Of a DNA stretch of 37,845 bases, positions 1 to 5,933 are shown in pieces. This DNA comes from Chitinophagaceae bacterium (GTDB lineage Bacteria > Bacteroidota > Bacteroidia > Chitinophagales > Chitinophagaceae). The stretch covers positions 1-37,845 of the forward strand of contig CANLAE010000018.1 in NCBI GenBank assembly GCA_947488765.1, read 5' to 3'. Each line of letters opens with the position of its first letter. The stretch's first letter is position 1. The position numbers were made by a program, and so were the translations under genes. Under the pieces are notes generated by a model. It ran no database searches. It worked only from the letters and a program-made list of their open reading frames with translations, and was not told the DNA's origin.

Positions 1-58
1 AATAGAATAAAAAAAATTATAGGTACACATATCTAAGTAATAAAAAAAAAACAAAAAA

Positions 59-436
59 ATGTTTGGTTTATTTAAAAAAAATAGTCCTGGTATAGCATTA
101 GTGAAATATGCAAATAACATTGGCTTCCTGTACAAAAATTTGAAATCTGTTGATAGTTTAGGATTTGAAGATGCAACTAATAAGATAAGGTGCTTAACAG
201 TTTATTATGTGAAAGAAATTGCAGAAAATCCAATAATGGACAATCTTGATGTTAGATTAAAATGTATGATACCTGAAATGTATGCTTTTAAGTTTGTGAC
301 TATTGCATATAGTAGTACTGAAATATTGTCATTACTTCATCAAATAATAGAAAAATACAATCTAAATAGTGAGTTTAAAGAAATTATAGAGAAAGGGGAT
401 TTATATTACAAATATGAAAATTGTTATGATAATTAA
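59..436 (+). CDS. Hypothetical protein, first gene of an AT-rich four-gene cluster
   Basis: I do not recognise this 125-residue protein. It has no signal peptide and no clear membrane segment; the middle and C-terminal parts look alpha-helical and amphipathic, so a soluble cytoplasmic protein is likely. The ATG is preceded by an A-rich leader, as is usual in Bacteroidota, and no Shine-Dalgarno site is visible. Three more small genes follow on the same strand with gaps of 2-5 nt, so the four are probably co-transcribed. Base composition is very AT-rich, more so than the housekeeping genes to the right, which fits its place inside a putative integrated island (see the tRNA fragment at 4630-4671). 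Confidence 0.6.
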   Translation: MFGLFKKNSPGIALVKYANNIGFLYKNLKSVDSLGFEDATNKIRCLTVYYVKEIAENPIMDNLDVRLKCMIPEMYAFKFVTIAYSSTEILSLLHQIIEKYNLNSEFKEIIEKGDLYYKYENCYDN

Positions 437-441
437 AACTC

Positions 442-618
442 ATGAATAAAATAATTCAAATCGTATTGATTATAATTGTTGCCGCAATTGTAATTCCAAT
501 AGCATTTTTTCTTCTAAAATTTTTATTGCTACTAATTGCAGATGGAATAATCTATGTTGGACTAGTAATAGTAATTGCGTTTATATTAATTGTAATAAGT
601 AATATCTTTAAAAAATAA
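442..618 (+). CDS. Small two-helix membrane protein (58 aa)
   Basis: This short gene fits exactly between its neighbours: the ATG is 5 nt after the stop of the first gene and its TAA is 3 nt before the ATG of the third. The translation is almost wholly hydrophobic, with a first segment at about residues 4-33, a polar turn near A-D-G (33-35), a second segment at about 36-53, and a basic end (FKK). It is therefore a small two-span inner-membrane protein. Function is unknown; the tight spacing suggests it acts with the adjacent membrane-anchored product. Confidence 0.55.
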   Translation: MNKIIQIVLIIIVAAIVIPIAFFLLKFLLLLIADGIIYVGLVIVIAFILIVISNIFKK

Positions 619-621
619 AAA

Positions 622-1116
622 ATGATAATTATTATTTTACTTGCAGCAGCAATTTTTATTTATTTTCTATTTAACAATGATAGAAATGATGAAAAAATTA
701 AAGTGCTCCAAAGAGGTGGATTAAAAAGTGTTTATCCAAAGTTTGTTCAATATATAGAATTAGCAAATTCAGGTGAATATTCTCATGAATTTTCATTAGA
801 AGAAACAAAATTTGTTTTAGCAAAAGATGATGGGGAATATCTTGAGTATAAATTTCCTATTTATTCTTTTAATGGAAATTTAGGTGGTTATTATTATATC
901 GGTATACATCATACATTTGGCACTTTTGCATATTGTTTTTGCATTAATTCAAGTGGTAGAAAAATTGAAGGGTATATGTCTGAAATTCATAATGGTAGGA
1001 ATAATGGCATGCCTAGGGATAAAGAGGTAGATGATTATAGAACTATATTTTCAAGATTAATTATGAAAATGGAATTGATACCAAATTTTGAAGATAAATT
1101 TTATTATAATTTATAA
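622..1116 (+). CDS. Hypothetical membrane-anchored protein
   Basis: A 164-residue protein of no family I recognise. Residues 1-17 form one hydrophobic anchor (MIIIILLAAAIFIYFLF), followed by a charged linker and a soluble domain of about 140 residues rich in Gly, Tyr and Phe. It should be a single-pass membrane protein. The ATG lies 3 nt after the 58-residue membrane protein and the stop is 2 nt before the next ATG, so the genes are probably one operon. Confidence 0.6.
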   Translation: MIIIILLAAAIFIYFLFNNDRNDEKIKVLQRGGLKSVYPKFVQYIELANSGEYSHEFSLEETKFVLAKDDGEYLEYKFPIYSFNGNLGGYYYIGIHHTFGTFAYCFCINSSGRKIEGYMSEIHNGRNNGMPRDKEVDDYRTIFSRLIMKMELIPNFEDKFYYNL

Positions 1117-1118
1117 TT

Positions 1119-1502
1119 ATGAATCAAACTATAGAAAAAACCGTTGAAGATGTTTATAAATCAATGATGGAATTAGAATCAGATATAATTAATGATAAAA
1201 AGTTAATTCGTAATAATAATTATGATGAAAATACACACCTACAATTCTCCGCTAACATTTTTAGTTTATTCGTAAAACGTCTAAAACATGGTTTTTTTAA
1301 TAAAGGGCAATTTGAAAAGGGGAACAAACTTGAAGAGCTCTTAAAGCATAATTCTGAAGCAATCAGTCATAAGATTTCAGCAAATGCAATAAAGGCACTT
1401 ATGAATACAACTTTGTATAATGTAAGTCCTGATGATACTTTTATGGAATTATTAAAAGACTATTCTGAATATTTAAAACCTATCATTTTACAAGTAATCT
1501 GA
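1119..1502 (+). CDS. Hypothetical protein, last gene of the four-gene cluster
   Basis: A 127-residue, mostly helical protein with many charged residues and no signal peptide or membrane span, probably cytoplasmic. I do not recognise the family. It starts 2 nt after the stop of the preceding gene, which suggests translational coupling. No convincing terminator follows; the 237 nt up to the next gene are AT-rich with nothing I can identify. An immunity or toxin-antitoxin role for the cluster is conceivable from its size and context, but nothing in the sequence supports it directly. Confidence 0.55.
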   Translation: MNQTIEKTVEDVYKSMMELESDIINDKKLIRNNNYDENTHLQFSANIFSLFVKRLKHGFFNKGQFEKGNKLEELLKHNSEAISHKISANAIKALMNTTLYNVSPDDTFMELLKDYSEYLKPIILQVI

Positions 1503-1739
1503 TAAAATATTTAAACTTAATGGCATATACGTCATGTTATTTATAAATTAGATTTGATAATATTGCTTTTTAAAAAATGATAACAACTGAAATTATTGCA
1601 TCAAAAAATCAATTAAAAAGTAAAGTAACTTCAAAATTTTACAATAAATAAATAACGTAGCAATTAATCATACAATTCAACAATTAACAACATAACTAAA
1701 AATGTCTTATCTCAAAAAGATTAACTAAAAAACACCAAA

Positions 1740-2084
1740 ATGAAAAAAATTATATCTTTTTTTACTCTAGCTTTAATTGTAAGCTGCTCACAAAGCAATA
1801 AAGAATTATACAGTATGACTGATTCATTTGTAGAATCATTACAAACTTCTTATAAGAGTTATGGTATTTTAGGTGGCAATGAACATATTAAAACTACTAG
1901 TGACGGAAAATATCAAGTTATGCCAGTTGGACGATTAATTAACGTTAAGATTTTAAAAGTTGTAAATGATGATGTATATAAAGAATTAGAAGATGATTTA
2001 AAAAGTCATTATAAAGGTGACAAAAGAGTTCATGACGTATATAAAAATAATGGTGGTACAATAATGATTGATTGCAGAAATTAA
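1740..2084 (+). CDS. Putative lipoprotein, unknown function
   Basis: The N-terminus is a lipoprotein signal peptide: MKK, a hydrophobic core, then a lipobox-like ALIVSC with the cysteine at residue 16. The mature part is about 98 polar residues with no family I recognise. Lipidation would place it in the cell envelope. It stands alone, with a strong hairpin terminator about 160 nt downstream (2243-2282), so it is probably monocistronic. The gene lies inside the island-like region and is as AT-rich as its neighbours. Confidence 0.6.
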   Translation: MKKIISFFTLALIVSCSQSNKELYSMTDSFVESLQTSYKSYGILGGNEHIKTTSDGKYQVMPVGRLINVKILKVVNDDVYKELEDDLKSHYKGDKRVHDVYKNNGGTIMIDCRN

Positions 2085-2242
2085 AAAATAATACCCAAAA
2101 TATTGGCAAAAAATTTTTGGTCTAATGGTTAAATGAACTTTTGTAACTTATATATTTTGGGGGCAACAAAAGGTTTTCATCTTAAAAATCATCATCTTAT
2201 ATTGCCATAAAATAGTTTGACAAAAAACTTTAAGATCCCCTG

Positions 2243-2282
2243 AAAAATGCCCTAACTTTTATATAAAAGTTAGGGCATTTTT
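2243..2282 (+). terminator. Strong intrinsic terminator (18-bp stem)
   Basis: A perfect inverted repeat has left arm 2243-2260 and right arm 2265-2282, around an ATAT loop, with T residues at the end. It ends transcription of the lipoprotein gene and could work in both directions because the arm ends are A/T runs. Confidence 0.85.
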
Positions 2283-2320
2283 TCAAATCACTAATTCAAT
2301 ATAATTGTCATAAAGTTTAA

Positions 2321-2576
2321 ATGCAAAACAAAATAGACTACTTAATAAAAGATAACCTTTGTAAAAAAACAATCGAAAAATATGATGATCATTCATCATT
2401 ACATGATTGGTTAGCACAATATTCAGATTTATACAATTCTTTAGGAAATAATCTAATCCAGAAGAACAATAATAATATTGATATTCAAATCTAAATTTTG
2501 GTTAAATAAAGTTAAGAATGAAGATGTCAAGAGATTAATTTATAAAATTATTCAACTATCAGAAAGTATTTTATAA
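2321..2576 (+). pseudogene. Frameshifted small gene remnant
   Basis: An ATG at 2321 opens a 57-codon frame ending at 2494. The +1 frame then continues without stop to a TAA at 2574-2576 and reads as a natural helical, charged sequence (FWLNKVKNEDVKRLIYKI). A one-base shift in or near the AAC/AAT repeat around 2465-2480 would join the two into one protein of about 84 residues. I do not recognise it. It may be a decayed gene, or two unrelated short open frames; the first half alone could also be a real small protein. Confidence 0.35.
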
Positions 2577-2803
2577 ATTGGTTGAATTTTTAATTGTATA
2601 GAAAAAATCTAAATAATTAAAATGTACGTAGTTTTGAAACTGTGTACAAATTTAGAAAAAATGATTATAAACCAATTTATTATACTCACTCAAACAATAC
2701 ACGTTTATTCATAACATGCATATATTTGAGAGTTGCCTGTAATTTTCAACAAACTACTCTCACTATTAATAATTTATTACATCACATATAAAAAAGACGA
2801 TAA

Positions 2804-3235
2804 ATGCCATCAAACATTTTTTCAAGAATTGCAACATTCTTAAACAGAGTTGTCGACGTAGTTTCACAGGGAAATTTAGAACGAGTAAGAATTATTCGAG
2901 AGTTCAATCTTGTTTTTAAAGAAGCATTTATGCAAGGCGACATAGATAGACTTTGTGTTGTAACAACTTCACCTGGGAAACCAGAATTTAAACACGAACT
3001 AAGTACATTTTATTTGAGAAGTGGTTTCAAAATTACTATTGAGAATGACAACAATTTGACAGAGGGCGACTTCATAGAAATTTCAAAATATGTAATTGAA
3101 AGTGCTGCATTTGTTAGACAACTTATGGCTTTGGGTTATGACACTTTAATTATAAAAGGTAAAAATAGTTTTATGGGATTACAAATTCCATTAAAAGAAA
3201 TCGCAAATCTTCACAACTATATGCTAAACGGATAA
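2804..3235 (+). CDS. Hypothetical protein, first gene of cassette-like unit 1
   Basis: A 143-residue soluble protein of no family I recognise. It has an amphipathic N-terminal helix, then a mixed alpha/beta body (for example LCVVTTSPGKPEF and LGYDTLIIKGKN), and no signal peptide or membrane span. The stop is 2 nt before the ATG of the J-domain gene, so the two are translationally coupled and probably work together, perhaps as client or partner of the J-domain protein. Composition is less AT-rich than the cluster at 59-1502, which suggests a separate origin. The pair is enclosed by the 15-bp inverted repeat at 2732 and 3578. Confidence 0.6.
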   Translation: MPSNIFSRIATFLNRVVDVVSQGNLERVRIIREFNLVFKEAFMQGDIDRLCVVTTSPGKPEFKHELSTFYLRSGFKITIENDNNLTEGDFIEISKYVIESAAFVRQLMALGYDTLIIKGKNSFMGLQIPLKEIANLHNYMLNG

Positions 3236-3237
3236 CT

Positions 3238-3579
3238 ATGAAAAAAAATATAATTATAGCTTCAATTTCAGTAGCAGTTTTACTGTTGTCTGTTGCGTTC
3301 ATTTTATATAAAAAAAATAAAAGAAAAAGAGACTTAAAGCGTAGAGTTCTTGCTGACGGAAATTCTGATTACAGTGGAACTGCAAAAAATATTGCTCTTA
3401 GTATTTCCAAAAGTAAACAACTGTACAAAGACTTAATTGTAAAAGTTCATCCTGACAGATTTCAAGATGACCGTAAAGAAAATGCAACAGAGCTTTCTGC
3501 AAGAATTACAAAAGCAAAAAGAAATTATGACGAATTAATCGGACTTGAAATTGAAGTTAAAGAATTCTTAGGACAATAA
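3238..3579 (+). CDS. Membrane-anchored J-domain-like protein
   Basis: The 113-residue product has one N-terminal membrane segment (about residues 4-24), a strongly basic stretch (KKNKRKRDLKRR), and a C-terminal region resembling a J domain. The motif LYKDLIVKVHPDRFQDD holds the diagnostic HPD tripeptide (near residues 72-74), followed by a helix with many Lys/Arg/Glu. In DnaJ-family proteins HPD stimulates the ATPase of Hsp70 (DnaK). A single-span anchor with a cytoplasmic J domain would recruit DnaK to the membrane. The domain is short, with no Gly/Phe region or zinc finger, so this is a specialised J protein and not DnaJ itself. It is coupled to the gene 2 nt upstream. Confidence 0.7.
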   Translation: MKKNIIIASISVAVLLLSVAFILYKKNKRKRDLKRRVLADGNSDYSGTAKNIALSISKSKQLYKDLIVKVHPDRFQDDRKENATELSARITKAKRNYDELIGLEIEVKEFLGQ

Positions 3580-3585
3580 AATTAC

Positions 3586-3677
3586 AGGCAACATGAGGTT
3601 TACTGCAATTTGAGCTTGACCGTAAATGCCTCAGCTTTTGTTCTTTATTTTGCTTTAGTTCGGGCTCTACGTTATAA
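3586..3677 (+). repeat. attC-like tail, copy 1 of a repeat family
   Basis: This non-coding stretch aligns along its length with 32426-32528. Shared blocks are the start (AG..AACATGAG), a TTT..TGCAA block, CAGC.TTTGTT.TT, GCTTT and GGGCT...ACG at the end. It also has a partial internal inverted repeat (TGAGG..TTTAC with GTAAA..CCTCA). Its first seven bases complement the first bases of the same unit at 2732. Confidence 0.6.
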
Positions 3678-3797
3678 ATTTGGCTCATGAATAAAACATC
3701 AGCAATATTGCAATCATTGAGCTTTGGTTATGGGCAGACGGAATACTAATTCCTCAACATACACCAAGCTTTTTTCGTTGGCTGATATATTATTTGA

Positions 3798-4142
3798 TCA
3801 CCACAACATTGGACAAACATATCAATAGGAAAAAGTAATTTGTATTTGTCAGCAACACTAAATTCCAGAGATAAGTCAATAAATATTTGGTTCAACATTC
3901 AAACTGAAAATGCAAAAGAAACATTTGATAAACTTTTTCAAATGGCATACAAAGATTCAATCGAAGCAATATCACCTAATTTAATTTGGGATAAGATGGA
4001 AGGAAGGAAAATGAGCGCAGTTACCCTTAAAACAACAGCTGATTTTGCTGATAAAAACGACTGGAACAATCAGTTTAAGTGGTTCAGGATATATATTGAA
4101 AAATACATACACTATTTTAAGCCAATTATTACCAAGCTATAA
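3798..4142 (+). pseudogene. 5'-truncated DUF4268 gene fragment
   Basis: From 3798 the frame is open to TAA at 4140-4142 and reads PQHWTNISIGKSNLYLS, then a domain ending FKWFRIYIEKYIHYFKP. The pattern (sequence after Q-H-W, an IEAISPNLIWDKMEGRK block, a final helix with F-x-P) matches the C-terminal part of DUF4268 proteins, which are normally much longer and found in defence and accessory regions. A stop at 3795-3797 closes the frame upstream, and there is no in-frame ATG at a sensible place (a TTG lies at 3840). The N-terminal part is therefore missing, probably lost by a rearrangement next to cassette-like unit 1. Family assignment is from memory of the domain pattern. Confidence 0.5.
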
Positions 4143-4629
4143 ATTTATAAGAGATAAATTTGCGTTTTAAAAGTAAATTGAGTGATATAAAGGAAATTAC
4201 TTGTTCAAGAAAATATCAAACTATTTATCTTGTAAATAATGCTTGCAGTGTTGCCTCGTAATGTAATTAGGTGGTTTGAAAAGCTTGCAGTGTTGCTGCT
4301 CAAAGCTCCGTAAAAAAGATGACATTTCCAAATATTTTGTCCTCATTTATTACAAATTAACATAATGACAATAATCAAAATAATTAGAGCAAAAATATTT
4401 AATTACAATTTCAATTAAAAGCTAGTTTTTTATTAAATTACATACAATTTTTTCATAACTGGTGGGAAAAATGGTGGCATAGGATAATTAAAAAAATATT
4501 TCCTTCCAATCAAATGGTGTTCATTTAGCTAATATTTATTAGATAAAAATTTTTAATTTTAAAATAATAGCCTAAATAATTACAATAAAAGGTCACTAAT
4601 CCAACATCAACATTCATAATGTATTGGTT
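4143..4629. other. Gene-free AT-rich stretch next to the island end
   Basis: I see no open frame worth calling. There are two 14-bp direct repeats (GCTTGCAGTGTTGC at 4241-4254 and 4283-4296) and a short tandem GGTGG pair (4461-4465 and 4473-4477). Direct repeats close to an attachment site can be recombinase arm-type sites; that is only inferred from their position beside the tRNA fragment. Confidence 0.3.
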
Positions 4630-4671
4630 TTCATAACCCGAAGGTCGGGAGTTCAAATCTCCTCCTCACTA
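4630..4671 (+). other. tRNA(CAT) 3'-half fragment: candidate attachment site
   Basis: The bases fit positions of about 32-73 of a tRNA. They give the anticodon loop TTCATAA (anticodon CAT), the 3' anticodon strand CCCGA, a variable loop, a T stem-loop GGGAG-TTCAAAT-CTCCT, the acceptor strand CCTCACT and discriminator A. The sequence upstream does not supply the D arm or a matching 5' acceptor (AGTGAGG), so the gene is not complete. Integrases of the tyrosine family often use the segment from anticodon loop to 3' end as core, leaving an intact tRNA at one end and this copy at the other. The orientation puts the element to the left, in and beyond 1-4629. Confidence 0.7.
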
Positions 4672-4683
4672 CAAATTAAAGTT

Positions 4684-4710
4684 TATAACAATGTGTTGTA
4701 GGCTTTTTTT
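4684..4710 (+). terminator. Hairpin and T7 run after the tRNA fragment
   Basis: Arms TATAACA (4684-4690) and TGTTGTA (4694-4700) pair with one T-G wobble and are followed by GGC and seven T. It is probably the native terminator of the tRNA gene whose 3' half precedes it, which supports this side being the original chromosome. Confidence 0.5.
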
Positions 4711-4920
4711 ATGTCTATTATTCTATATCAGAAGAATTTTCAAATCTTAAAAATCAATAATGGTAATGGTTTATTAGATATGGATATTCTAGAATCCTTT
4801 TACGGGATAAATAAATTCTCCTACATTGATTCATTCATAGACCGTTCAGTAAATGCTTTCAATTTTGTGGAGCAAATACGGTATGCATTAGAAGGAAAAA
4901 ATTGTTGGTATTTGAACTAA
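4711..4920 (+). CDS. Doubtful small ORF (69 aa)
   Basis: An ATG-started frame with no recognised family, beginning directly after the T-run of the putative tRNA terminator. Its last 11 codons (up to LEGKNCWYL) lie inside a repeat of about 120 bp that recurs at 5813-5933 without the rest of the frame. That shows the 3' end sits in the duplicated unit of the FISUMP-like genes. It may be a short unknown protein or chance reading; no ribosome site or promoter stands out. Confidence 0.3.
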   Translation: MSIILYQKNFQILKINNGNGLLDMDILESFYGINKFSYIDSFIDRSVNAFNFVEQIRYALEGKNCWYLN

Positions 4921-5002
4921 AAAAACCACCTTCTGATTGGGGAAGGTGGTTTGCAATATGCTAAATTGATAAATCATTAAAAAGCCCTAATGGCACGAAC
5001 AT
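4882..5002. repeat. Direct repeat copy A (about 120 bp)
   Basis: Nearly the same sequence is found at 5813-5933. It covers the end of the 69-codon frame, the hairpin terminator, and the last codons of the FISUMP-like gene. The first 35 nt (4882-4916 and 5813-5847) are identical, and the last 19 or so (AGCCCTAATGGCACGAACAT) are too. The spacing of 931 bp marks a tandem duplication. Confidence 0.8.
4923..4952 (-). terminator. Terminator of the first FISUMP-like gene
   Basis: Arms AAACCACCTTC (4923-4933) and GAAGGTGGTTT (4942-4952) form a perfect 11-bp stem 25 nt beyond the stop codon of the minus-strand gene. Its diverged copy is at 5852-5889. Confidence 0.7.
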
Positions 5003-5735
5003 GGTTTAAGCTGTTCTTGAACATACAGCCCTGGTTGCTCTGGTTGCCACTGGTGAAGGTCTGGAACCAGGCGAGGCTGAAGTCGTCGATGTACTCCGAG
5101 GAACTCCAGTAGTCGGAGTTGCTACTAAAACCGCCAACATTAGTTGCTCCTTGGCCAACATTTAACCACATTAAGTTCAATTCGTATCTTGAAGGCAAAT
5201 ACCAATCAGTAAATCCTCCTCCTGTATAATTCGTACAGCTTTTAGCTGCATAGCTTCCGGCACCTTGAAATTTTATTATTGATTGTGTATTGCCTTTACC
5301 TAATCCATTTCCAGATTCGATTGAATTTGTTGGCCAGTTTACACCATTATGCCATCGAATGCCTGTACTCTGGTCTGTAGTGGCACATACCAATCCGTGA
5401 CATCCTGATGCATCCAGGTAGAAGATAAAACCTCCTAGTTCTGGCACATTTTGTCCAATGCTGTAGCTGCAAGTACTTGTTCCCAAACTTAGCCATACCC
5501 CACCTTTACGAAAATAATACCCGATGTGTGCATCCGTTTGGTAAACCATCAACCCTTCGGCAGGAGAACTAATTGCATCACGCTGTGCGATGGTCATACG
5601 TGGTGGTAAAAAACCTTTGGTAGTACTTTTTACTTCCAACATTGCAGAAGTTTCTGGAGTAGTGGTACCAACACCCACTTGGGCAAATGATGCAATAGAA
5701 AAGAATAACATCAACCCTAATAAAACGTTTTTCAT
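4977..5735 (-). CDS. FISUMP/DUF1566-type surface protein with DGR-like variable C-terminus
   Basis: The start at 5735 is chosen over an upstream ATG at 5762 because it begins a normal signal peptide (MKNVLLGLMLFFSIASFAQ) and matches the paralogue at 6964. After cleavage comes the VGVGTTTPETSAMLEVKST segment, then GFLPPRMTIAQRDAI, common on Bacteroidota surface and adhesin proteins. The C-terminal domain of about 150 residues has TDWYLPSRYELNLMW, YWSSSE and a final VRAIRAF, typical of DUF1566/FISUMP C-type-lectin-like folds. The product is probably exported and surface-exposed; its ligand is unknown. The coding DNA for the last 40 residues or so is GC-rich with NNC codons, unlike the rest of the gene, suggesting targeted diversification (see 4993-5123). 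Confidence 0.8.
   Translation of the reverse strand: MKNVLLGLMLFFSIASFAQVGVGTTTPETSAMLEVKSTTKGFLPPRMTIAQRDAISSPAEGLMVYQTDAHIGYYFRKGGVWLSLGTSTCSYSIGQNVPELGGFIFYLDASGCHGLVCATTDQSTGIRWHNGVNWPTNSIESGNGLGKGNTQSIIKFQGAGSYAAKSCTNYTGGGFTDWYLPSRYELNLMWLNVGQGATNVGGFSSNSDYWSSSEYIDDFSLAWFQTFTSGNQSNQGCMFKNSLNHVRAIRAF
4993..5123 (-). other. Candidate DGR variable region (VR)
   Basis: On the coding strand this encodes YWSSSEYIDDFSLAWFQTF to NHVRA. In the 34 codons from TAC-TGG to AAC-AGC, 56 of 102 bases are G or C, against an AT-rich remainder, and about two thirds of the codons in the variable part end in C (TAC ATC GAC GAC TTC AGC CTC ...). NNC codons are what adenine mutagenesis of AAC template codons leaves. 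No template repeat or reverse transcriptase gene is in this window, so activity is inferred. Confidence 0.5.
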
Positions 5736-5812
5736 AATGTGCTGTTTAGAATAAATTTCCATATTTTAGGTTGCAATGATACACAGAAAAATACATTAAT
5801 GTTTTTTAGAGA

Positions 5813-5933
5813 TATGCATTAGAAGGAAAAAATTGTTGGTATTTGAATTAAATTGTAAACCACCTTCTAATGGGAAGGTGGTTTACAATATGCTAAATGG
5901 ATAAATCGTTAAAAAGCCCTAATGGCACGAACA
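5813..5933. repeat. Direct repeat copy B (about 120 bp)
   Basis: Second copy of the repeat at 4882-5002. It begins inside the duplicated tail of the 69-codon frame, includes the terminator hairpin, and ends in the last codons of the second FISUMP-like gene. Confidence 0.8.
5852..5889 (-). terminator. Terminator of the second FISUMP-like gene
   Basis: A perfect 16-bp stem has arms 5852-5867 and 5874-5889 with a 6-nt loop, 20 nt past the stop of the minus-strand gene ending at 5909. Confidence 0.75.

Larger units (their letters stand above)
2732..3677 (+). mobile_element. Cassette-like unit 1 with complementary ends and attC-like tail
   Basis: The unit starts with GTTGCCTGTAATTTT (2732-2746), and its exact reverse complement AAAATTACAGGCAAC is at 3578-3592, just after the stop of the second gene. 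A tail of about 85 bp follows and ends in ACGTTATAA (3669-3677); its closest relative is at 32426-32528. A gene body whose first bases complement the start of a 3' recombination-site-like tail is the layout of an integron cassette: start at G^TT, end in R''...R'. The core does not match the canonical RYYYAAC/GTTRRRY fully, and no integrase is present, so the class of element is inferred. Confidence 0.5.

Noticed and set aside
4630-4671. Complete tRNA gene
   Set aside because: The 5' half (acceptor AGTGAGG, D arm, 5' anticodon strand) cannot be found upstream; GGTT before the loop pairs only by chance.
3671-4689. Third cassette from GTTATAAA (3671) to TTTATAAC (4682-4689)
   Set aside because: The 8-bp match is in AT-rich DNA, it spans the tRNA fragment, falls in the tRNA terminator, and no tail of the repeat family follows.
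4993-5123. Complete diversity-generating retroelement in the window
   Set aside because: I found no reverse transcriptase gene, accessory protein or template repeat between 1 and 37845; only the variable-region signature is present.
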